Shown piece by piece: positions 36,277 through 44,498 of a stretch of DNA of 64,000 nucleotides. Numbering within the stretch: position 1 is the stretch's first letter; each line of letters opens with the position of its first letter. Below the pieces are notes generated by a model, which made no database searches, was not told where the DNA came from, and saw only the letters and a list, made by a program, of their open reading frames with translations. Source of the DNA: Ignavibacteria bacterium (GTDB taxonomy: Bacteria; Bacteroidota; Ignavibacteria; Kapaibacteriales; UBA961); contig JADJXV010000028.1 of the NCBI GenBank assembly GCA_016720145.1, forward strand, positions 310,001-374,000, written 5' to 3'. A program made the position numbers and the translations under genes.

Positions 36277-36594
36277 GAACACTTCGACAAGCTGTTAATG
36301 ACACATCAGATATTTATTCACTAAAACTACAGCTTACATAATGATAATAGTTGAGTAATCCTTTGATTGTTCTGTATGTCCCCACTAAACGGTTGAAACC
36401 GTTGCTTCTGATGCATCGTGCCTATTGGAAATGGTTTAAACCATTCTCAGCTTTCAAAACCGTTAAAACGGTTGAAGAATTCTCGTCACGACTTCTTGAC
36501 CCCATGATTAAAATCATGGGCTATGTTTTTATACTTTGTGTCATAGCTTTATGATAGAGGCGGGCTTCTGCCACTTAGGAACTCAGTGTGACGA
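36277..36594 (+). repeat. Composite multi-palindrome repeat, copy C
   Basis: Same target flanks as copy B (GAACACTTCGACAAGCT at 36277, CAGTGTGACG from 36584) and the same four palindromes in the same order. The insert is 36294-36583, 290 bases. It is diverged from copy B, especially between the palindromes, while the stems are kept. B and C are direct tandem neighbours about 50 bases apart. Confidence 0.8.
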
Positions 36595-36599
36595 AATTA

Positions 36600-36862
36600 T
36601 CTAACTTCTTAATTAATTTCGACTTACCACTTACGACTTACCACTTGCCACTTATCACTTACGACTAAAATTTGGCATATAATTGAACACTTCGACAAGC
36701 TCAGTGTGACGGAACGTGTTTGTATCCTTACTACTTATGACTTATCACTTACGACTAATATTTGGCATATACTTGAACACTTCGACAAGCTCAGTGTGAA
36801 GAAATTATTTAATTTCCTAACTAATTTCGACTTACAACTTACGACTTATCACTTACGACTGC
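36600..36862 (+). repeat. Heptamer arrays and two empty hairpin repeats
   Basis: ACTTAYN heptamer runs (36617-36668, 36729-36758, 36830-36860) alternate with two empty target hairpins (36685-36714 and 36775-36800, both GAACACTTCGACAAGCTCAG then TGTGA). Each hairpin is preceded by TTTGGCATATA or the similar TTTGGCATATAC. There is no gene between 35682 and priA. Confidence 0.7.
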
Positions 36863-36865
36863 GTT

Positions 36866-39385
36866 TCAAATACTCGCAAACGAATCAATATCAATAGTCA
36901 CCTTCACCGATGAAGTAGCATGCTTCTGCTGATAGGTAGTGTAGGCGCTCGTGAGCGCCGCGCGGAGCTTCTCGCCGGTAGGGTCGAGATGCTTCATACT
37001 TTTGAGTACTACAATGCGGCGATATTGCGAACGTAAGCGGGAAATGGTTGGAATAGAAGGACCTACACGCCATACATCAGGATTCGCTTTTGGAAGCAAG
37101 CCGGCTAAATAATGAGCATGTTCGTGAACTTTTTGTTCGCTCGGGCTTGAAAGTTCTATCAGCACGAACCTCGTAAACGGCGGATAATTCGCTTCTTTAC
37201 GAAGCTGTAATTCATCAGAATAAAAAAGTTCGTACTTGCCTGCGACGGCTGCAATAATTGCCTGATGATCCGGATGGGCGGTCTGAATAATTACTTCACC
37301 CGAATATTCACTGCTGCGTCCTGCGCGACCTGAGACTTGGGTGAGTAATTGAAAAGTACGTTCGGCCGCTCGGAAGTCCGGCATGAAAAGCTGAAGGTCT
37401 GCGTTCAACACCCCAACAAGTGTAACTCTTCGAAAATCAAGACCTTTTGCTACCATCTGTGTGCCGATGAGGATGTCAATTTCACCATTGGAGAATTGTT
37501 GGAGCATTTTCCGGTGCGAACCTTTTTGCGAGGTCGTGTCGAGATCCATACGTTGAATTTTGGGGCTCATACCTCGGATATTGAACGCATGCTCGAGTTC
37601 TTCTTCGATGCGCTGGGTCCCCGTGCCCACTTCTCGTATATCGACGCTGCCGCATACTTCACAGCACTGGACGGCCACAGTATTATAACTGCAATAATGA
37701 CAACGAAGTAGGTTCGTACCTTTGTGATAGGTAAGCGTCACCGAACAGTTTTTGCAATGCGGAATATCACCGCAATCGGTGCATTCGAGATACGAAGCAA
37801 ATCCCCGACGATTATGGAATAATATCACCCCTTCTTTCCGCGTGATACGTTCCTCAATAGCACTCATCATATCTCTCGAAAATGCCCCGTTCATGAGCTT
37901 AAGTTTACGTTCTTCCTTGGTATTGACCACCCGAATCGACGGTAAGGTCGCACCATCGGCGCGCGACGAAATTTCCAACAAATGATATTTCCCCATACCG
38001 GCATTAAACATACTTTCCATACTTGGTGTTGCGGAGCCGAGAACGACCACGGCGTGTTCCAAGCCGCCGCGCATGATAGCGCAGTCACGGGCATTATAGC
38101 GAGGCGACGGTGACTCTTGTTTGTAGCTTGGCTCGTGTTCTTCATCGACGATAATCAACCCAAGATTTTGAAGCGGAGCAAAGATAGCAGACCGGGCACC
38201 GATCACAATTTTCGCTTCATTTCTCTGAATTTTCCGCCAATTATCGAAGCGTTCACCTGCACTCATACGGCTGTGGAGCACTGCGATTTCCTCGCCAAAT
38301 ACTGCATGAAAGCGGTCGATTAATTGGGGAGTAAGAGATATTTCCGGAACCAGTAAGAGTGATGTTTTATTCAACGATAGCGCTTGACGAATCGCATGAA
38401 TATAGACGAGTGTTTTGCCGCTACCGGTCACTCCATGGAGCAGAAATGTCTTGTATTTTTGTGCGGTGAGCTGTTCGTTGATTCTCATAAGAGCATGATT
38501 TTGCTCAATCGTCAGCGATAGATGAGCTTCTTCGCGTTGTACCAAGCTTTCGGAAGCGTCAATTGGTTTCTCGACTCTCGAGACTTCTATTTCCGTCTCA
38601 TAAATAAGTCCTTTTTTGAGAAGACCTTGCACCGCTGCCGAGGTAGAATGGGTTTCGCGAAGAGCATCTGCCAGGAGCATAGGTGATCGGTGATGGAGGG
38701 AATAAATGTACAAATGACTAAGCAAAAGTGCTTGCTTCGGAGCTTTCTTATCAAGTTCGTCGAGGATGGTTTTGAATACATCCTGATTCGCCGGTATCTC
38801 AGGTAAGATAGCGATTGCCTTTTGCGTTTTGGGTTGAATATCGGCTTCGATTCCGACAAAACAGCTAATAACTCCTGCGTGCTCGAGTGAGTCAAGCTGT
38901 TCGGCAATAGAGTCGGAATTAAGCTGTTTTTGCAAATGCCCGACCGACACCGACCCTTTATGATTCATCAGTAACTCAAGAAGTGCAGCGCGCTTAGGAG
39001 CACGTTTGGCTACATTCAATAAATATTCATCGGTAATTGGATACCGGAGCTTGACGGTGATAATACTTTGCGGACTCATACCTTGAGGCAAAGCGGCTTT
39101 CAAGGTTTCGCCCCAAGAACCGAAGTAATAATCGGCTACCCATTTAGTGAAATTCATGAGTTGTGGGCTGTAAATCGGAGCATCATCCAATATCTCATGG
39201 ACATATTTTGCACCTGGAACGGGTTCTTGAGTAATGTGAGTGATAATTCCGGTGAGTGTACGCTTCCCAAATGGCACAAGCGCTCGCCGACCAACGAGAT
39301 TATCTTGCCACATGTCGGGAGCAATGGAGTATGTAAACTGTTTGTGAATCGGCAGCGGGAGCGCAATCTGAACAAAGTGTTGCAT
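36866..39385 (-). CDS. priA: Primosomal helicase PriA
   Basis: PriA recognises abandoned replication forks and loads the replicative helicase. The protein has 839 residues from ATG 39385 (the frame opens 4 codons earlier). N-terminal 3'-end-binding domain starts FVQIALPLPIHKQFTYSI. Walker A GVTGSGKTLVY lies near 320, DEEHEPSYKQE near 415, and two zinc modules near 533-575 have paired CxxC motifs (CTDCGDIPHCKNC, CHYC, CEVCG). GTQMVAKGLDF and QVSGRAGRS are helicase motifs V and VI. All are intact. The 3' end lies 4 bases from a heptamer array. Confidence 0.96.
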   Translation of the reverse strand: MQHFVQIALPLPIHKQFTYSIAPDMWQDNLVGRRALVPFGKRTLTGIITHITQEPVPGAKYVHEILDDAPIYSPQLMNFTKWVADYYFGSWGETLKAALPQGMSPQSIITVKLRYPITDEYLLNVAKRAPKRAALLELLMNHKGSVSVGHLQKQLNSDSIAEQLDSLEHAGVISCFVGIEADIQPKTQKAIAILPEIPANQDVFKTILDELDKKAPKQALLLSHLYIYSLHHRSPMLLADALRETHSTSAAVQGLLKKGLIYETEIEVSRVEKPIDASESLVQREEAHLSLTIEQNHALMRINEQLTAQKYKTFLLHGVTGSGKTLVYIHAIRQALSLNKTSLLLVPEISLTPQLIDRFHAVFGEEIAVLHSRMSAGERFDNWRKIQRNEAKIVIGARSAIFAPLQNLGLIIVDEEHEPSYKQESPSPRYNARDCAIMRGGLEHAVVVLGSATPSMESMFNAGMGKYHLLEISSRADGATLPSIRVVNTKEERKLKLMNGAFSRDMMSAIEERITRKEGVILFHNRRGFASYLECTDCGDIPHCKNCSVTLTYHKGTNLLRCHYCSYNTVAVQCCEVCGSVDIREVGTGTQRIEEELEHAFNIRGMSPKIQRMDLDTTSQKGSHRKMLQQFSNGEIDILIGTQMVAKGLDFRRVTLVGVLNADLQLFMPDFRAAERTFQLLTQVSGRAGRSSEYSGEVIIQTAHPDHQAIIAAVAGKYELFYSDELQLRKEANYPPFTRFVLIELSSPSEQKVHEHAHYLAGLLPKANPDVWRVGPSIPTISRLRSQYRRIVVLKSMKHLDPTGEKLRAALTSAYTTYQQKHATSSVKVTIDIDSFASI

Positions 39386-39417
39386 GAAAAAACACATAAA
39401 TGAAACAACCTGACGAG

Positions 39418-39425
39418 CAAAAATA
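39418..39425 (-). promoter_or_regulatory. Possible -7 element for priA
   Basis: On the minus strand TATTTTTG (39425-39418), then C, matches TAnnTTTG and sits about 33 bases before the priA ATG. No TTG is found 19-20 bases upstream, so support is partial. Confidence 0.35.
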
Positions 39426-39565
39426 CGAAGATTTATTGGGTTGGGTGGTGGGGAATGGAGAGGTGTCTATATCTGTTTTGATCCACGACATTTAACAAAT
39501 CCCGAACGCCATTCAAGGAATCAAAACTATGAAACACTTACAAAATGCTTGGGAATATAACGATA

Positions 39566-39706
39566 GGTTGCATTTTCATCCAATGAAATAAAACTCTTCC
39601 TGACTAGACTCCTGCTTCAGCTAGTGGGGAAAGATACCCAAGAAAACACGGTTGCATTTTCATCCAATGAAATAAAACTCTTCCTGACTAGACTCCAGCT
39701 TCAGCT
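39566..39706 (+). repeat. 57-base direct duplication, 84-base period
   Basis: 39566-39622 and 39650-39706 differ at one position (CCTGCTTC against CCAGCTTC). Both start GGTTGCATTTTCATCC and end CTTCAGCT. They lie in the priA upstream gap next to a terminator. The function is unknown; a remnant of a tandem duplication or old mobile end is possible. No convincing gene spans them. Confidence 0.7.
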
Positions 39707-39778
39707 GGAGGAATACGAAGAACCAAGAAATCCGGCTTTAGCCAAACGGCAATTGCGGATACATCCCGTACAAAAGCA

Positions 39779-39816
39779 AAAGCCCAACAGTTACTACGCT
39801 GTTGGGCTTTCTTTTT
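39779..39816. terminator. Bidirectional intrinsic terminator
   Basis: AAGCCCAACAG (39779-39789) pairs with CTGTTGGGCTT (39799-39809) around an 8- to 9-base loop, then TCTTTTTT. No plus-strand gene clearly ends just before it, suggesting a lost or unrecognised gene; on the minus strand it lies downstream of the nuclease remnant. Confidence 0.7.
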
Positions 39817-39920
39817 TCAAACACTTAATACCTATCACCATCTCAGGTTAGTAAGAGGCACTTCAAATATAAGGGTTTAGGTTGGATTGGCAAATTAAAT
39901 TAACAATGCTAATTTTCTCC

Positions 39921-40523
39921 TCATTCCTTACCATTCCTCACACCGCTTGCACGAATCACTTCATCAAGCTTGTCGTACTCTACTGCCTGCGTTAGCCGTT
40001 GTAATGAAGGAAGAGTAATTGAATGCTGACTGCGCTTGTAGTCTTTGATTGCTTTGCAGGGTAGTACATAAAACTCCCACTGATTCATGTTCAATGGGTC
40101 GATAGTCGTTTTGTCCTTATGATGCAAAAGACAGAATATGTAAACATCGGCATGGTGCTTTTTTTCTGATGAATATGTATTGGTTTCCTTGTCCCACGCA
40201 ACGGTGGATTTAATGGAGAACTTAATTTTGGAGTGTTCTCGTTGATGCCATGACTGAACGTATGCCGAAGATTTAATTTCAAGTTTGATGCCGCCGGGAG
40301 TTTACAAATCATACGCTCCCCATTCGTCCCGCACGGCAGTCATGTCAATACCAGTCGCAGTGGCAACGATAAACTCCGCGAATCTACCGCGAGTAGCATT
40401 GGAAAGGATGTCGGAAACGCTCCATCGCCAAAAGTCGAACAACGAAAAGCCCAACTGTTTGGAATTATCGAAGAGTTGCTCGTTTCCTGTTTTTATGGTC
40501 GGAGATATGTGGTTTGAATCCAT
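39921..40523 (-). pseudogene. PD-(D/E)XK nuclease-like gene with one premature stop
   Basis: One frame of 201 codons from ATG 40523 to the stop at 39921 is broken only by TAA at 40302-40304 (codon 74). Before it: FWRWSVSDILSNATRGRFAE and TAVRDEWGAYDL. After it: TPGGIKLEIKSSAYVQSWHQ, HHADVYIFCLLHHKDKT and MNQWEFYVLP. Asp in GAYDL, then E-x-K in LEIKSSA, is the PD-(D/E)XK core, so the stop falls exactly between the catalytic Asp and E-x-K. The family accompanies DNA-modification genes. It is last of three same-strand genes with the KAP NTPase and the methyltransferase, both upstream. Confidence 0.65.
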
Positions 40524-40686
40524 ATTTTGAGAGTTGTTAATTGAGTTGGTTGGTTTCAAACTTCTGGTAAAGATTTGCTAATGAAACGTCTGTTCTGAGT
40601 TTCTTCAGCAGGCGTTACCTCAGCAGGCGTTTATTCGGTAAGTATTTGACGTCAAGTGTAACTCTTGTTGGGACGGGAATTGAGTA

Positions 40687-41713
40687 TTATTTCATGGTTA
40701 AATTTTCTGTTAAGTCAATAATATCAAGAAGATAGTCTAATTTCATTCTTCTATATTCAGATGATGATAGATGTTGTAAACTTTTTAACAAAAAATCATT
40801 TGCTTCTTCTGTAGATAAATCTAAACTATACAACAAGTGAGGAGCTTGATTATCTGATCTGTCCTCATATAATTTTGATCCATAATGATCTTTAGCATAA
40901 GAGTTGTTATATAAATGATATAATAAAGCTGCAGTATAACTTTGATGATTAATATTGTTATCTTTCGAATCAGATAAAAAATAACTTCGCGTTTCAGTCA
41001 TTAGTTCTTGAATTGAAAGTTGTGTATTCTTAATTCTCATAAACAAGTTAAAATTAAAAAATCTTATGCTGATTAATAAGATAAAAAGTTCTGGAAAAAG
41101 GTAATTATTATCTGGTAATAAATTTAGAACAACTCGAGCATGCAAATATATTTTTTCCTGTTGCCTTAGAGTTAACTTATTCTTATCAAATATACTTATT
41201 GAATATTGAAGAAAGTCGTCCTTATCAGAATTTAATCGTGGATATTTTTTTCTTTCAATCGATACAAAAAATTCATCATACTTATATAATTCATAGAGAT
41301 ATTTGCAAAAGCTACTTGTATTAGGAGATGGAATTACAAATTCAAGGTCTATAAATCTTCGTAAATATTCATTTGCGTTTATATGTTCACTACCATAAAA
41401 GCCTTTTACTGCGTTACACAGCTGAATTTTATCAATGGATAAAACGAAAACTATACCCGATACACTAAAGAGATGTTTCACTGTTTCTAGTACTTCAACT
41501 AGTCTTAAAATTATTGAGTACTAAATATTGCTGCCACATTTTCACAAACGTCGTTTTACCAGTTCCCCATTCGTTATTGATTGCCAAAACGAATCCATCT
41601 GAATATGTATCTACAATATTAGTTAGTACCTTCGCATATTTTTCTCTTCCCAATTTACAATTAAGGAATGGTGTTTCTTTTGGGATATCTATGTCTTTAT
41701 GTTTTATTCTCAT
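40687..41713 (-). pseudogene. KAP-family P-loop NTPase with internal deletion
   Basis: The N-terminal piece (41713-41495) starts MRIKHKDIDIPKETPF and has Walker A NNEWGTGKTTFVKMWQQ, then stops at LVLNNFKTS. The second piece (41481-40687) resumes in another frame at ETVKHLFSVSGIVFVLSIDK, the stretch that in intact KAP proteins directly follows Walker B (DELDRCRP), continuing NAVKGFYGSEHINANEYLRR. About 100-150 residues, including Walker B, are missing at the junction near 41490, and the frame is broken. A KAP NTPase without Walker B cannot hydrolyse ATP, so this is a pseudogene. Very A/T-rich. Confidence 0.7.
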
Positions 41714-41776
41714 TTTGAACTTGATTGATGTTATAAATATTAATGTTGTTAGTATGAGTTCACATCCTACACCCCC

Positions 41777-43453
41777 TCACCCCCTCTCCACCACTCCATT
41801 CACCTTCAACCGAATCAGCTCAATATTATCAAGCCCATCATTATCAACTACTTTCACCGCAATAATATGCTGACCTGCTTTGAACTTGTGCTGCTGCTTG
41901 CCTTGCTTGTCGATGATGATTTCGGGCTTGAAACCGTCCTTTTCGCTGTAGTCAAAGTCCCAACTGAAAAACTCTATTCCCGCCGCGCTGTTTCCTGTGG
42001 CGGTGAATTCTATCTCGCTGATATCCTTCTTATCTCGCCCTAATTCATTCACTTCGACCGTAATCGTTGGTTTTTTGGCAATCGGTATGATCTCATCGAC
42101 GCGGATTAGTTTGATGGTGACATCTTCTTGATTCTTGAGCCGGGCTACTTCTTGGATTGCACCCTTGCCGAATGAAAACGCAATGATACTTCCTACGGAT
42201 TTGTTCTCGGCTACATTCTTTTCAAAGAGGGTTTTATCGTATTGTTTGGCTGACACGGAGAAATTTTTGATGACATTCACATCTATATTATCCGAACGCT
42301 TAACCTGTATCGGTGTATTATCTTTACTCTTACCGTCGATACCTTTGTCGCCGCCCTTTTTATTCTGCGGCTGACCTCCGTATTGTGTGATAATCCAACT
42401 CTCAAATTCAAACGCGTCTTTGTAGCGAAGCGTGTCGTAGTCGTACTTGTGAAGCTGCACGATAAATGGTTGACTGAAAAGATTCTGTTGACTGTTCAAT
42501 CTAAACTCCGTCACCTTCACGGCCTGCACCGATTGGTCAATTCCTATCCATTTACGATTGGTTTTCTCGGCTACTGAAATCGTAGTTCCACCACCGACGA
42601 ATGGGTCGAGTACAGTGTCGCTTTCATTGCTTGCCATTTTAATAATACGGTCAAGTAATGCTTCCGGCTTTTGGGTCGGGTAGCCGATGCGTTCTTTACC
42701 GGGTTGAACATTCTGTATATCTGTCCAAACATTTCCAATCAAAGTTCCTTTGGAATTATTGAGATAGCGCTTTATTGATAGTCGTCCTTCTACGTTCTTT
42801 GGGAAATTTATCAATCCGTCATCATCCCACTTTTGCATTGTTTCCAATGGACAACGCCAACCATTCTTATTTGGCTTATATCCCTTATATTCATAATTAT
42901 AGCCACCTGGTTTTGTGTTAGTTAAATCACCTAATCTGTATCGTCCTTTTGTATCTTCATATTTATAAAAGTCTTCAACGTATTTTTCACCAAGTTCTGC
43001 ATATACAGGATTATATGTAGATTCATTTCCTTTAGTGTAGTACCAGATTGTATCAGAAAGTACAGCTAACTTTTTCCTAGCGTCGCTGTGTGCATTGGTA
43101 CGTTGCCAAACTATATCCCCTCGAAAGTTACCCATCCCAAATATCTTATCCAATATCTCAACACGAATGTAAGCATCAGCATGCCAGTCGCAATGTAAGA
43201 ATATAGAGCCGGTGGACTTGAGAATGCGGTGCATTTCAGCGACGCGTTCTTTGAGCCACGCGATATAGTGATCCATGCCTCCGCTCCAGCGGTCTTGGAA
43301 TGAACGAACTTCTCCGGCATCTCCCCAGATTACTTCATAGTTGCGATTAGAGAAAAACGGCGGGTCGAGATAGACGAGGTCAACAGATTCGGAGTCGAGC
43401 TGTTTGAGGATTTCGAGATTAGCAGCGAGAATGAGTTTGTTAACGGTTTGCAT
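41777..43453 (-). CDS. DNA methyltransferase fused to Mrr-like nuclease and PKD-like domain
   Basis: The protein has 558 residues from ATG 43453. The N-terminal methyltransferase (about 1-320) has catalytic DPPF at 30-33 before the SAM motif DPFVGGGTT at about 281-289, the beta-class order for N6-adenine/N4-cytosine enzymes, with a long target-recognition region between. A restriction-type domain (about 355-440) has KKGGDKGIDG and PIQVKRSDN, the D and QxK of an Mrr-like PD-(D/E)XK fold. The last about 110 residues (FSWDFDYSEKDGF ... GQHIIAVKVVDNDGLDNIEL) resemble a PKD domain, odd for a cytoplasmic enzyme. It is intact and heads the decaying restriction island. Confidence 0.82.
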   Translation of the reverse strand: MQTVNKLILAANLEILKQLDSESVDLVYLDPPFFSNRNYEVIWGDAGEVRSFQDRWSGGMDHYIAWLKERVAEMHRILKSTGSIFLHCDWHADAYIRVEILDKIFGMGNFRGDIVWQRTNAHSDARKKLAVLSDTIWYYTKGNESTYNPVYAELGEKYVEDFYKYEDTKGRYRLGDLTNTKPGGYNYEYKGYKPNKNGWRCPLETMQKWDDDGLINFPKNVEGRLSIKRYLNNSKGTLIGNVWTDIQNVQPGKERIGYPTQKPEALLDRIIKMASNESDTVLDPFVGGGTTISVAEKTNRKWIGIDQSVQAVKVTEFRLNSQQNLFSQPFIVQLHKYDYDTLRYKDAFEFESWIITQYGGQPQNKKGGDKGIDGKSKDNTPIQVKRSDNIDVNVIKNFSVSAKQYDKTLFEKNVAENKSVGSIIAFSFGKGAIQEVARLKNQEDVTIKLIRVDEIIPIAKKPTITVEVNELGRDKKDISEIEFTATGNSAAGIEFFSWDFDYSEKDGFKPEIIIDKQGKQQHKFKAGQHIIAVKVVDNDGLDNIELIRLKVNGVVERG

Positions 43454-43619
43454 AGGCAATATGCTAAGTGAGTATGGATAATTGTAGTTCGGCGAAACTA
43501 CGGATTATCACCCATATATTCAAAGGGAAAGTACTATTGAAGTAAGGATGGCAAGAGTGATGAGGCCTGGACGGCAACGGGTGCCCGCAAGCGACGCTTG
43601 GAATATACTGAAGGGGAAC

Positions 43620-44498
43620 CTAAAATTTCTCGCCGCCGCGCTTTTCGTACCAGAATTTGGCGGCTTCTGCTGAGATGAGGGTGATGAGGGAGGAGTAGTA
43701 AATCCACACGGCGATGGTCACGATAATTGCATACACACCATAGAGCTTACCGAAAGAACCAAGATTGGTCAGATACCATGAAAAGCCGAATCGGGCTACT
43801 TCCCAGAGTGACGTGCAGATGGCAGTCGCCATGAAAACAATCCAACGGGGAAGCATTTTATTGGGGATAAACCTATAAAGAAAGAAAAAGAAAACCATCG
43901 AGGAAGCGAGTCCGATGAGGTGGATGGTGGCGCCGCTGATCCAGCTGAAAATAGCAGATGGTAGGACGTTTTCACCGGCAGAACTGACAAATTCTACAAT
44001 AGGTGCCACTAATGTCGAGGCAAGCAAAAGTGCAAGCAGGACAAGTGTGAGGAGGATGTCTTGAAATTTATAGACTAAGAAAAACCGTTCAGTTGAGATG
44101 TTGAAGATGGCATTGAGACCTGTGCGGAGTGAACTAAACAATGCAGATGATGTCCACAGTAACGCAAAGGCGCCGATCCATCCTGCGATGGAGCTAAGGT
44201 GGAATGCAGTTTGGAGTTCGGCAAGGGTACCGCTCATCATATCCGAACTAAACTGATTCGGCGGAAGTGAATCCGTGATGATTCGATTAATCGTCTGCCC
44301 GATTGTTTCGGGGTCGATGAGGGAGCCAAGTATTCCCATTGCGACAAGCAGGAGCGGAATGATACAGAAGAGAATATTGAAGGCAATTCCTGATGAGAGC
44401 AGGAATATATGGTTGGAAGAAAGTCGTTCACCGAATTCGATTATAATTGAATATGCTTTTTTGAAGATAGAATATATTTTTTTGTAGGATCTTTTCAT
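43620..44498 (-). CDS. YihY/BrkB-family inner-membrane protein
   Basis: The protein has 292 residues with six hydrophobic segments and the family landmarks LLSSGIAFNILFCIIPLLLV, LYRFIPNKMLPRW, GFSWYLTNLGSFGKLYGVYA and VWIYYSSLITLISAEAAKF. UPF0761/YihY proteins were once called ribonuclease BN by error; they are membrane proteins of uncertain, possibly transporter-like, function. The start overlaps the end of flhF as ATGA, so the two are coupled. Confidence 0.88.
   Translation of the reverse strand: MKRSYKKIYSIFKKAYSIIIEFGERLSSNHIFLLSSGIAFNILFCIIPLLLVAMGILGSLIDPETIGQTINRIITDSLPPNQFSSDMMSGTLAELQTAFHLSSIAGWIGAFALLWTSSALFSSLRTGLNAIFNISTERFFLVYKFQDILLTLVLLALLLASTLVAPIVEFVSSAGENVLPSAIFSWISGATIHLIGLASSMVFFFFLYRFIPNKMLPRWIVFMATAICTSLWEVARFGFSWYLTNLGSFGKLYGVYAIIVTIAVWIYYSSLITLISAEAAKFWYEKRGGEKF

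Noticed and set aside
36000..36600. Regularly spaced palindromes that might be a CRISPR array
   Set aside because: The palindromes differ from one another, spacing is uneven, and the whole 285-base unit is repeated elsewhere; there are no unique spacers and no cas genes.
39624..39851. 75-residue plus-strand frame through the 57-base duplication
   Set aside because: It reads through a strong terminator and has no ribosome site or recognisable sequence.
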